22,000 bases of DNA. It comes from a virus. Location of the stretch: positions 1-22,000 of the IMG/VR virus record IMGVR_UViG_3300044644_000616; one strand, written 5' to 3'. The notes beneath the pieces are model-generated. The model was not told the DNA's origin. It saw nothing but the letters and a program-made list of their open reading frames with translations, and made no database searches. Below, one piece after another: positions 12,721 to 19,852 of this stretch (the first letter of the stretch is position 1; every line of letters starts with the position of its first letter). The position numbers and the translations under genes are program-made.

Positions 12721-14609
12721 TTGTTTATAATTATTTTTGAAGTTGAAATTTTAGTATCTGTTTTAACTGATAAGAAATACAAACCATCTTCTAACTTAGT
12801 TAAGTTAACAACGTATTTGTAGTCTCCTGCAGGCATTTTGGTGTTTAACACCTCCATTACCTTTCTGCCAATCAGATCGCTAACCATTACTTCGGTTTGT
12901 GATTCTTGTTCTACTCTGAATTGAACATTAATTATTCCATCGTTTGGATTTGGAAATACTAATAAGTCTTTAAGTTCGTCAAGCTTGATTGCTTTCTTAA
13001 CTCTCCTTACTTCAATCACTCCCATTGCTGGTGTAATGTTCATATCCCTTGCATCATTACCTCCCACGTATTTAGGTCCAGTCCAGATAGCTGCGGAACC
13101 CCATTCATCTTGAGGCTTCTTAGCGATGAACTGAATGTTAAATACATTCTCACCGTCATTTACTAATTGATTTCCTTTTAAGTCAGCTGCACCAAATGCA
13201 ACTACTCCGTCAGATGGGTTAGTGTATGAAGTCCAGTTCATCATCTTCTCAGTTAAATCGATTTTCTTAAACTCTAATAATGCTGTATCATACTTTAATT
13301 CTAATTGAATTGCTCCTAATTGTTTTCCGTCGGTAAGCATTCTTACAGGAACGTTAACTAAGTTACCTTCGTCAACTTTAATTTTAGGCATGTTAACTTC
13401 AATAGTTTCAGTTACATTGTCGTACTGAACTGTGTTATCGATAATGTAGTTTTTAGCATTTGCTGAGTTGATAATCTTAATAGGAGTCAAACGAGCCATT
13501 TTAAATCCTGTGGAGTTTGCATCTCCTTTAACAGCTACATAGTAAGTGATAGAATCTCTTCCATCTACCGAGTATGTGAAGTTATTAACTGTTGAGTAAG
13601 TAGAAGTCAAGTTAGAGCTTGCTCCGTTGATTGCATTATATTCGGCAACTGTAAAGAACATTACATCCTTCTTAGAGTTAGGCCAAGCAGAGAATCTACC
13701 TGCTAATCTTCCATATACTGAATAAACGTCTGCAATGCTAATTAAACCATCAGTTCCGTTAACGTCCATTGTGTAGTAATCAAATCCTGCAGGAGTGTAT
13801 TGACCTAAGATAGATTGATTGATCTTCTGTGCATCTGCAGTAGAGAATACGTTACCGGGAGTCATTGTATCTCCTTTAACGACAATTCTAACATCCCAGT
13901 AAGTAGTATCTAAGAATTTTCTAAATACTGTAACTCCATTAGAGTTAGTCTTCTGTACTGCAATTTCAGTCCAGGTAGAAGAACTTTTAGCTCTTTTCTC
14001 TAAACTAACTGTTAAGTTTTTAGCATCTGTACCTGTAACGTTCTTAAACTTAGTAGCAAATCTTAATACCTTCTGATTGAAACGACCACCGTAAGAGTAA
14101 ACTACCAAGGTAGTATCATTACCCCAGTTAGTAGCAGCTCTGTTAGAGAATGACTTAACACCTGATACTTTTAAAGTCTTAATAGAATCTAAAGTGTTCC
14201 ATGTAGACTCACCAGCATGGGTAAAAGTTAAATCAAAGGTTGCTCCATTAGAGTAGTTAAAAGTTGAGTTAGTACCTGTGTAAGCTAAAGTAACTGTTAA
14301 GAACCCTTGAGTATTACTATCAACATACTGTAAGTATTGATCGGTAGCAGAGATCTTTAAGGTAGGTACAACTGCAGTAAATGCAGTATTATCGTAGAAT
14401 ACACGAAACTGCACACCTGTAATTTTCTCAGAAGTAGAAGTGTTGTAGAAATGCAAAGGGGCAACAGTCTGTCCGACAGTAGTGGTTGCTACTTGATAAC
14501 CAGAATCAATTACCACCCAGTGCCCTGTTCCAGGTGATGTTGAAGATGATTGTGCCGATACTCCGAAAACGGCCAATGCCGTCAGAAGGAATGCGATGAG
14601 TTTTTTCAT
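12717..14609 (-). CDS. Secreted cohesin/dockerin-like protein with T9SS type A C-terminal sorting domain, 630 aa
   Basis: The signal peptide (1-19, ending V-S-A) is followed by Gln20. Two cohesin-like beta domains lie at about 30-170 and 405-530 (the second with V-N-V-P-V-R-M and L-G-A-I-Q-L-E-L-K-Y-D). Between them is a dockerin-like pair (about 253-308) with the calcium loop D-V-N-G-T-D-G-L-I-S-I-A-D. Residues 550-630 form a Por/type IX sorting domain: V-F-P-N-P-N-D-G near its start, G-R-K-V, then G-L-Y-F-L-S-V-K and a terminal K-I-I-I-N-K. T9SS is restricted to Bacteroidota-related hosts and moves such proteins across the outer membrane, often anchoring them at the surface. The phage protein is therefore predicted to use the host's T9SS. 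It may adhere, display partners or change the infected cell's surface; a virion role cannot be excluded. Confidence 0.85.
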   Translation of the reverse strand: MKKLIAFLLTALAVFGVSAQSSSTSPGTGHWVVIDSGYQVATTTVGQTVAPLHFYNTSTSEKITGVQFRVFYDNTAFTAVVPTLKISATDQYLQYVDSNTQGFLTVTLAYTGTNSTFNYSNGATFDLTFTHAGESTWNTLDSIKTLKVSGVKSFSNRAATNWGNDTTLVVYSYGGRFNQKVLRFATKFKNVTGTDAKNLTVSLEKRAKSSSTWTEIAVQKTNSNGVTVFRKFLDTTYWDVRIVVKGDTMTPGNVFSTADAQKINQSILGQYTPAGFDYYTMDVNGTDGLISIADVYSVYGRLAGRFSAWPNSKKDVMFFTVAEYNAINGASSNLTSTYSTVNNFTYSVDGRDSITYYVAVKGDANSTGFKMARLTPIKIINSANAKNYIIDNTVQYDNVTETIEVNMPKIKVDEGNLVNVPVRMLTDGKQLGAIQLELKYDTALLEFKKIDLTEKMMNWTSYTNPSDGVVAFGAADLKGNQLVNDGENVFNIQFIAKKPQDEWGSAAIWTGPKYVGGNDARDMNITPAMGVIEVRRVKKAIKLDELKDLLVFPNPNDGIINVQFRVEQESQTEVMVSDLIGRKVMEVLNTKMPAGDYKYVVNLTKLEDGLYFLSVKTDTKISTSKIIINK

Positions 14610-15070
14610 TTTTGTATATTAATTAGTTGTTTTATTGCATGTTGTTTTAACCAAGGTTCAGGATTAGTAAGCTTATCAATGAAGGTAAGCTCATACCTGT
14701 AACACCATGCCTCCTCTTGTTCAGGAGTAATGATGTACCCTTTTTGTAAAACATGCAAATGTAAACTCTCATGAACCAACACTACAGCGAGGTTGTTAAT
14801 TGAATTTAACTTTACATCTTTAACAGCAACTAGGATTGTTCCTTTGTTTCCATAACTTCCATCATTAGATGAAAACCCTGAAGACCAGAACTCAACTCTA
14901 TTACAAACACTATCAATCAGCTGATATTTTTCAATATCGGTCTTTTGAATTAATGTTAACGCTGAATCTATTTTCTTATCCCATCCGTCACCGGCTTTAT
15001 CTATCCTAATCTGGCTAGAAGAAAAACTGGTTATCAAAGAAGTTAAGGCAAACAGAAGCAGTGCTTTCAT
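14606..15070 (-). CDS. Secreted HExxH zinc-metallopeptidase-like protein, 154 aa
   Basis: A signal peptide (1-19, M-K-A-L-L-L-F-A-L-T ... S-S-S) is followed by Gln20. The motif V-L-V-H-E-S-L-H (97-104) is a zinc-binding HExxH with Glu101 as the general base. Glu119, Glu120 or Glu127 (E-E-A-W-C-Y-R-Y-E) could give the third ligand, as in gluzincins. The rest matches no family I know, and the protein is short for a peptidase. It is probably periplasmic or secreted; targets could be envelope proteins or peptidoglycan peptides. A terminator and a TATTTATA element precede it, so it may begin the export operon; it overlaps the 630-aa gene by 4 nt. Confidence 0.7.
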   Translation of the reverse strand: MKALLLFALTSLITSFSSSQIRIDKAGDGWDKKIDSALTLIQKTDIEKYQLIDSVCNRVEFWSSGFSSNDGSYGNKGTILVAVKDVKLNSINNLAVVLVHESLHLHVLQKGYIITPEQEEAWCYRYELTFIDKLTNPEPWLKQHAIKQLINIQK

Positions 15071-15074
15071 TTCA

Positions 15075-15082
15075 TATAAATA
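15075..15082 (-). promoter_or_regulatory. TATTTATA element upstream of the metallopeptidase-like gene
   Basis: TATTTATA on the coding strand, 4 bases before the ATG and directly after the terminator at 15084-15111. That position is expected for a promoter starting the exported-protein operon. Confidence 0.45.
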
Positions 15083-15083
15083 G

Positions 15084-15111
15084 AAAAAGGTCTGCGTTAA
15101 CAGACCCTTTC
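15084..15111 (-). terminator. Intrinsic terminator after nrdJ
   Basis: On the minus strand AAAGGGTCTG pairs with CAGACCTTT (one bulged G) around a TTAACG loop, followed by a T-run and TTTTTC. It lies about 20 bases beyond the nrdJ stop. Confidence 0.7.
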
Positions 15112-15131
15112 TTAAATTTTTTTGATTAAGA

Positions 15132-16988
15132 TTATTTTACTTCACAAGCACCGCCGGCACAAGCCGCTTCTGCTGCTAAGTCAGTCATATCTTCCAACTC
15201 AACTACTTTACTTAAATCAACTTCTTTCAAAGTTTCCATCAAAGCATTATACTCTTCTTCCGTGCAATCGGTAAAAGGAGCCTGGACGTAAGTATGTCCG
15301 TCGAATGGTAATACTGAAAGTCCATTGTAAAACTTTCTATTCTCCCACATCCATTCTCCAACTGCATCCCATTCGTCATTCTTGATTGAGACTGTAGCTG
15401 AAACGTTATGAGTATTGTTTCCTTTTCTATGACCGGGCTTAATCCATTCCTTAGTTACCTGCTTTACTCTTTCTAATAAATCAAAAGGTGATTCTGTTCT
15501 CAGGATTGCACCTTCAGGAGCCTTTTGAGGTACCGTAATGATTGCAGTATCATGAGGACGGAACTTATCATCTTCCAATAATTCTGGATGGTAAATGCTT
15601 AGGTAAGTATAAATTGCTTCGTTCTTACCTACTCTCACTCTTCTTAGGTAATAGTCATTATGCCATGCATGAATTCCACTAGAGGTTCCAAGTGCTAGAG
15701 AGGTTGTGCCTGCTGGCTTAACTGTAGTACATCTTGCGGCACTGTTGATTCCTAAAATCTTAGCAACCCTTTCATTTTCTAACTTTACTACTTCAGCTGC
15801 TTTAATCATATCGTAGCTAGTTACAACTCCTGAGCCAATACCGGTCATTGATACTCCGATCAAAGCTTCTTTCTCTGTAGTTCTTTTCCAAACCTCTCTT
15901 AGGTAGTGGAAGTTAGAGTAGCCGGCCTGTAAAGTTCCGATCAAGGCTGCTGCTTTAACTCTACCATCTAAATCCTCTTGAGTCTCAATATCCGAAACAT
16001 TTACTTCACATAAATTACAGAATTGGAAAGGACGTAGAGCAATCTCACAGCATGGATTAGTTCCCCACTCAGCATTGTTGGTGAAGTAAACCCCTGGTTC
16101 ACCTGCTCCTGATGCTTCGATTCTCTTCCAGATATCCCAGAATTGTTCTTTCTCAGTAATTGATCTTACTAAAACAGCTGAGTTATTAGCTCTACCGCGT
16201 TGAGGATTTAATTCCCACCAAGCACCCGACTTACAAGAAATCATTTCATCATCGTCAGGAGAGAATAGAGAAATTAAAGCAGCTCTTCTAATACCGCCAG
16301 CCAATACTGCATCTGCAATATGACAAACTATATCATGAACTTCGATGGTGGTTAATTTATCACCATCTTCTTTTGCTTCAAGCATACCCTGTAACTTAAC
16401 CAAACACTCTCTCAAAGGGCCTGGTCCTGGTGCTTTACCGCCGGCAGTAATTAATCTTGCTCCTTTTGGTCTAATATCTGAGAAGTCAAACTCAATAGAA
16501 GAAGTTCCTCTAAAGTAAGACTTCATTAATACCTTAACTGCATCAGCCCATCCTTCAATAGAGTCCCCGATAAGGAATCTTTTCTTTCGGTTTTTTTTAG
16601 GCTTTCTAATTTCAGGAAGCTTTTCGATGTGATCGTATTGAACTGAATAACCAACCCCGGTTCCTCCTAATAATAAGAACATCACTTCGCCGAAAGCTCT
16701 CCAATCATCGATTGGTAGGAATGCGCAGTTGTAGATACGTGCTGGATTTACTTCGATAGGGCGTCCTGCAAACTGCATTGATCTCATTGAAGGTAAAACC
16801 TTTTTGTCATAGACGTACTTATAAGCTGCTTCAATCTCCTCTTTCAATTGAGGATACTTCTTTTGATGCATCTCTTTGTTTCTTGTAACCAACTCTTGCC
16901 ATGTTTCTCTTCTATTCAAATGCGGTTGGTATTTCGCATATTTCATGAAAACTGTAATCTCGCTTAAAATTTTTGTTGAAATGTCCAT
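15132..16988 (-). CDS. nrdJ: Class II (adenosylcobalamin-dependent) ribonucleoside-triphosphate reductase
   Basis: This 618-aa enzyme makes deoxyribonucleotides for phage DNA synthesis, using a B12-derived radical. Cys88 (R-I-Y-N-C) and Cys324 (F-C-N-L) are the redox pair, Cys313 in N-P-C-C-E is the thiyl radical site and Glu315 the acid. The spacing of Cys313, Glu315 and Cys324 equals that of Cys408, Glu410 and Cys419 in the Lactobacillus leichmannii enzyme. Cys610 and Cys615 in the C-terminal tail match its Cys731/Cys736 reducing pair. It is shorter than that enzyme (739 aa). The monomeric type needs no small subunit and works with or without oxygen, but depends on host cobalamin. It lies between the helicase and the exported-protein block and ends with its own terminator. 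Confidence 0.93.
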   Translation of the reverse strand: MDISTKILSEITVFMKYAKYQPHLNRRETWQELVTRNKEMHQKKYPQLKEEIEAAYKYVYDKKVLPSMRSMQFAGRPIEVNPARIYNCAFLPIDDWRAFGEVMFLLLGGTGVGYSVQYDHIEKLPEIRKPKKNRKKRFLIGDSIEGWADAVKVLMKSYFRGTSSIEFDFSDIRPKGARLITAGGKAPGPGPLRECLVKLQGMLEAKEDGDKLTTIEVHDIVCHIADAVLAGGIRRAALISLFSPDDDEMISCKSGAWWELNPQRGRANNSAVLVRSITEKEQFWDIWKRIEASGAGEPGVYFTNNAEWGTNPCCEIALRPFQFCNLCEVNVSDIETQEDLDGRVKAAALIGTLQAGYSNFHYLREVWKRTTEKEALIGVSMTGIGSGVVTSYDMIKAAEVVKLENERVAKILGINSAARCTTVKPAGTTSLALGTSSGIHAWHNDYYLRRVRVGKNEAIYTYLSIYHPELLEDDKFRPHDTAIITVPQKAPEGAILRTESPFDLLERVKQVTKEWIKPGHRKGNNTHNVSATVSIKNDEWDAVGEWMWENRKFYNGLSVLPFDGHTYVQAPFTDCTEEEYNALMETLKEVDLSKVVELEDMTDLAAEAACAGGACEVK

Positions 16989-17019
16989 TATATTAATTTG
17001 TATTGTATTTAATAACTAG

Positions 17020-17050
17020 CCGGTTTTTTTAAAAAATTCCCGGTTTTTTT
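17020..17050. repeat. CCGGTTTTTTT direct repeat, 20-base period
   Basis: Two identical 11-mers (17020-17030 and 17040-17050) in the 60-nt gap between helicase and nrdJ, with an A-run between them that could pair with the T-runs. The second copy covers the helicase stop codon. No convincing terminator or promoter is seen otherwise. Confidence 0.6.
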
Positions 17051-18419
17051 AAGAAAAAGATGAAAGTTTCATGAATTTCTTAGCTAATTCCTTCTTATCG
17101 AAGCTATCTACCTGGGAAAATGTTGTGGGTGTGTTAGAAGTGGTATCTTCGTAGGTCGGCATATCTTCGGTTAATTCGATATGACCGTTGTTAGTATCGA
17201 TCTTTGCTCCGAAGGTCATTCCATCCATTCCGTATCGATTCTTCATAACGTGTACTCGGCCTGTTCCGTGAACCTTATCTTCTTTCTTTCTGGATAAAGA
17301 TAAACAGAAGTCAGCAACCATGATCTTATCATATGATCCTGCTGCCTTATCTCCTTCGATAATATCGTCTTTTGCTCCCATTCGGTTAACCTGAGAAGGT
17401 GATAGAACAACTACTTTAAATTCCTTAGCCATTCCCTTACATGCAACGTACATATCATCAATTTCATCTTTCCTTTCAGTAAACTTCTTGGAAGGTGGTC
17501 GGAGATAATCGATGTAGTCAATTACTACCATATCAGGTTTAATGTCTGCGTCAATGCACTTTTGAATATGGGCTTTCAAGGTTGCTACAGAGGCTGCTTT
17601 AGGTGGATACTCTTTTACTACTAGCTTACCGGCCAGACCCTCAACTATGCTCTCAACCTCCGGGCGGTGATGCTGTACTTCTTCGATTGAATGCCCGGTA
17701 AAGTAACAGTCAAATCGTTTACCAACGTAATCCTGTCCTAATTCTAGAGTATAGTAAATGACATTGTAACCCATCTTAACTGCGTGAGCTGCCATTGCAA
17801 CCATCATCCAAGATTTACCTCCCCCTGGGTTACCAAATACAATACCTAAATCACCAGCTCCAAAACCTCCTTGGGTTAATTGGTTCAACATAGGCCAAGG
17901 AGTAGGAACGGTGGGGCGATAATCCTCCCGGTAACGGGTCTCAATATCCTTATTATATTCGTGTCCAATGTTTCTATCCTGTCCGGCCTTTAACGCGTTA
18001 TCAATCAAGTGCCGAATTGAATCGTAGTCACCTGAGTTTAGAAGGTCAACTGAATTTAATAGAGCTGTTTTTAATTGTTGGTTCTTACAGAAGGCAGTAA
18101 ATTCTTCTTCTACATACTGAAGTTCATCATCTGAATGTCGGTAAGCTTCTTTGATCTGCTCAACAATCGAAGTCTTAAGTACATCGTTATCTAGTTTTTT
18201 CACTCCTATTTTTAGAGTATCCATTGAGATTACAGTATGGTATTTATTCCAATACTGTAAAATTTCATTGATAATCCATTTATGAGCAGGGTTTGGAAAG
18301 TGCTCATCGGATAAAATATCGTAGATATTCTGAACGAATTCTTTTCTTGTTAGTAATGCTCCGATTGTTTTTACTTGAAACGCCGGGCCGTAATCGCTTA
18401 GTACTTTTAATGATGCCAT
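17049..18419 (-). CDS. DnaB/gp41-type replicative DNA helicase
   Basis: The 456-aa protein has an N-terminal helical domain (about 1-150), a linker, and a RecA-like domain: Walker A G-N-P-G-G-G-K-S (196-203), the catalytic-Glu region T-L-E-L-G (Glu227), Walker B M-V-V-I-D (298-302), the S-Q-V-N-R motif (343-347) and K-N-R-Y-G-M-D-G (394-401) with a candidate arginine finger. This is the SF4 hexameric helicase that unwinds DNA at the phage fork. Its size fits T4 gp41-like proteins (475 aa) and DnaB. It has a promoter-like site upstream (18453-18482) that lacks the usual TTG. No primase or polymerase gene lies in the window. Confidence 0.9.
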   Translation of the reverse strand: MASLKVLSDYGPAFQVKTIGALLTRKEFVQNIYDILSDEHFPNPAHKWIINEILQYWNKYHTVISMDTLKIGVKKLDNDVLKTSIVEQIKEAYRHSDDELQYVEEEFTAFCKNQQLKTALLNSVDLLNSGDYDSIRHLIDNALKAGQDRNIGHEYNKDIETRYREDYRPTVPTPWPMLNQLTQGGFGAGDLGIVFGNPGGGKSWMMVAMAAHAVKMGYNVIYYTLELGQDYVGKRFDCYFTGHSIEEVQHHRPEVESIVEGLAGKLVVKEYPPKAASVATLKAHIQKCIDADIKPDMVVIDYIDYLRPPSKKFTERKDEIDDMYVACKGMAKEFKVVVLSPSQVNRMGAKDDIIEGDKAAGSYDKIMVADFCLSLSRKKEDKVHGTGRVHVMKNRYGMDGMTFGAKIDTNNGHIELTEDMPTYEDTTSNTPTTFSQVDSFDKKELAKKFMKLSSFS

Positions 18420-18452
18420 TTCTTATAACTTCTTTTTATAACTTATTTTAAT

Positions 18453-18482
18453 TAATATACGAACTTAATCTTTATAAATCCA
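18453..18482 (-). promoter_or_regulatory. Degenerate promoter of the TTG-N16-TTCG-TATMTTA class
   Basis: TTCG (18460-18463) and TATATTA (18453-18459) match the other four sites, but the -33 position reads TGG instead of TTG. That triplet lies in the 3' end of the HNH gene. Confidence 0.5.
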
Positions 18483-19193
18483 CCTATACCCTGCAGATTT
18501 AAATACTTTTTCTCCTGCTTGATTCTTATGGCAACAATTACGAACTGCAGATGGTGAAAATCCAAACTCCCCAGTTTCTTTTAAACTCTTGAACTCCTTA
18601 ATAATTTCTCCGGTACTGTCATTTAACTGTAAAACAGCCCTCCATTTTTTTGGATTTTCTACTCCTTTTTTTGCTTCTGATATAGCTTTTTTTTCATCAG
18701 CAGTCCTAGGTATTCCTTTATTCCAAGAAGCAATTCCTCTTTTTGCTTCTGAAATTCGCTGCTTAGTTTCCTCAGTATGTGAAATACCTGTTCGTGTCGC
18801 TTTACCCCTTCTCCGTTCTGAGATTTGCTTTTTGTGTTTTTCGGTCAAAGTTTTTCCTTTATGTGTTTTTGAATTAGCTTCTTTGAATCCTAATCGGGCT
18901 TCTTCATATACTCTGGAGCTAGGTGTGTACCTACTTTGTTTGGGGTTATGCTGAGTGCACATCTTCCAGAAAGCGTAAGCCCGTGATTGACTATTCGGTT
19001 TATCTCTATATAACAACCAATGCGCTATAAAATGTTCTCTAGCTGTTAATAATACCAAATTTTCTTTTGTATTAGAACCGCCTTCACTCTTAGGTACTAT
19101 ATGGTGCTTTTCGTAGTAAGTTTCTTTTGTTTTTGTTCTGTTTTCTTGCTGTGCTTTTTGCACCAGTAAATTGTAATGTTTGTAATATTCCAT
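18465..19193 (-). CDS. HNH homing endonuclease with NUMOD3 and NUMOD1-like modules, 242 aa
   Basis: The HNH core lies at about 27-58: Y-E-K-H-H-I-V-P-K-S-E-G-G-S-N then N-L-V-L-L-T (Asn45) and E-H-F-I-A-H (His54, His58). Three NUMOD3-type DNA-binding repeats follow (about 111-180), each with a G-K/G-I start, a T-E-E-type helix cap and an I-S-E-A/R-K-R-G core. The C-terminal V-L-Q-L-N ... G-Y-R-W-I-Y (187-240) is a NUMOD1-like helix-turn-helix module. Such enzymes cut alleles lacking the gene and spread by repair. This one is free-standing beside the helicase gene, a usual kind of target region. A TATTTATA element precedes its start. Confidence 0.9.
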   Translation of the reverse strand: MEYYKHYNLLVQKAQQENRTKTKETYYEKHHIVPKSEGGSNTKENLVLLTAREHFIAHWLLYRDKPNSQSRAYAFWKMCTQHNPKQSRYTPSSRVYEEARLGFKEANSKTHKGKTLTEKHKKQISERRRGKATRTGISHTEETKQRISEAKRGIASWNKGIPRTADEKKAISEAKKGVENPKKWRAVLQLNDSTGEIIKEFKSLKETGEFGFSPSAVRNCCHKNQAGEKVFKSAGYRWIYKD

Positions 19194-19197
19194 TTAT

Positions 19198-19205
19198 TAT
19201 AAATA
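19198..19205 (-). promoter_or_regulatory. TATTTATA element upstream of the HNH gene
   Basis: TATTTATA on the coding strand, 4 bases before the ATG, the same spacing as at 8770 and 15075. It may drive late or separate expression of the endonuclease. Confidence 0.4.
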
Positions 19206-19250
19206 GTCTTAACATCAACATTCTACTATATACTGCAAATAAAAAGTTTT

Positions 19251-19283
19251 TTAGAAAATTAAACTTATTTTAGTATTTGTCAT
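19251..19283 (-). pseudogene. Ten-codon remnant of a cassette-family gene start
   Basis: Behind a perfect GGAGGTGAG the start ATG-ACA-AAT (M-T-N-T-K-I) opens but reaches a stop after ten codons. It has the family's ribosome site, overlapping start and first residues without a body, so it looks like the stump of a lost member at the array's end. It may be a real micro-peptide, but nothing supports that. Confidence 0.45.
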
Positions 19284-19305
19284 TACTCACCTCCTCCGTA
19301 GGTTT
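19281..19305 (-). repeat. Shine-Dalgarno-encoding junction repeat, copy 3
   Basis: One mismatch to 2400-2424 over 25 bases; it ends the 111-aa gene and starts the ten-codon remnant. Confidence 0.75.
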
Positions 19306-19618
19306 GTTCAATTAATTTTTTAAGACAAGCAAGTTCTGCTTCTTCGTAGGTTTCAAATCCAAATCCTTTCGTCCAATTTATTTGGTAGTAGTAAAACGAA
19401 AACTCTTTGTCGGTGTCTTTTTTAAATCCAATATAAGAATCTACATAGTGCTTCTCTCTAAACCATCTAAATGCCATAGCGTTACACACTGTTCTATGAA
19501 TATCATCTGGGGGTAGTTCATCAAGATACTCAGGTTTCATGTCAGTGTCGGCTAGATTGTGTGTCTCAGCTAACCACTCAAAAAAGTTTAAGTCTTCTAA
19601 TTCTGTGTATAGTTTCAT
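19283..19618 (-). CDS. Conserved small phage protein, 111 aa
   Basis: An acidic N-terminal half is followed by A-F-R-W-F-R-E-K-H (49-57), S-F-Y-Y-Y-Q-I, and F-E-T-Y-E-E-A-E-L-A-C-L-K-K-L-I-E (about 88-104). From memory this layout recurs in an uncharacterised family in Bacteroidota phages and prophages. The end E-Q-T-Y-G-G-G-E is the junction-encoded tail, here apparently added after the family's natural C-terminus. A strong leader (GGAGGTAACAA-ATG) precedes the start. It is the last intact gene of the right array. Confidence 0.75.
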   Translation of the reverse strand: MKLYTELEDLNFFEWLAETHNLADTDMKPEYLDELPPDDIHRTVCNAMAFRWFREKHYVDSYIGFKKDTDKEFSFYYYQINWTKGFGFETYEEAELACLKKLIEQTYGGGE

Positions 19619-19636
19619 TTGTTACCTCCGTATGTT
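19616..19636 (-). promoter_or_regulatory. Strong ribosome-binding leader, repeat copy 1
   Basis: AACATACGGAGGTAACAA-ATG, identical over 21 bases to 20040-20060. It is a non-coding counterpart of the junction repeat. Confidence 0.7.
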
Positions 19637-19852
19637 TTATTTACAAAACTTTTCTAATTTTTGAAGATTAATTATTCCTAATTCTTCACATGCAGACATA
19701 GATAATTTTACTTCATCTACATTGAAACCTTTTTCAATAATAAAAGTTGCAATGTGTGAACGATTATCAATATGTATAGCAGTTACACGATGGGTAGCGT
19801 CTTTTAGGTCTTTATTGAACCATGTAAGTCCCCAAACTATTACTTTACTCAT
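19637..19852 (-). CDS. Hypothetical protein, 71 aa
   Basis: The pattern V-I-V-W-G-L-T-W-F-N and R-V-T-A-I-H-I-D-N suggests beta strands, with a helical end (L-S-M-S-A-C-E-E-L-G-I-I-N-L). I do not recognise it. The start overlaps the 65-aa gene by 8 nt, where AAGGTAACAA in that gene's end serves as its ribosome site, the same coupling principle as the cassette junctions. Confidence 0.65.
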   Translation of the reverse strand: MSKVIVWGLTWFNKDLKDATHRVTAIHIDNRSHIATFIIEKGFNVDEVKLSMSACEELGIINLQKLEKFCK

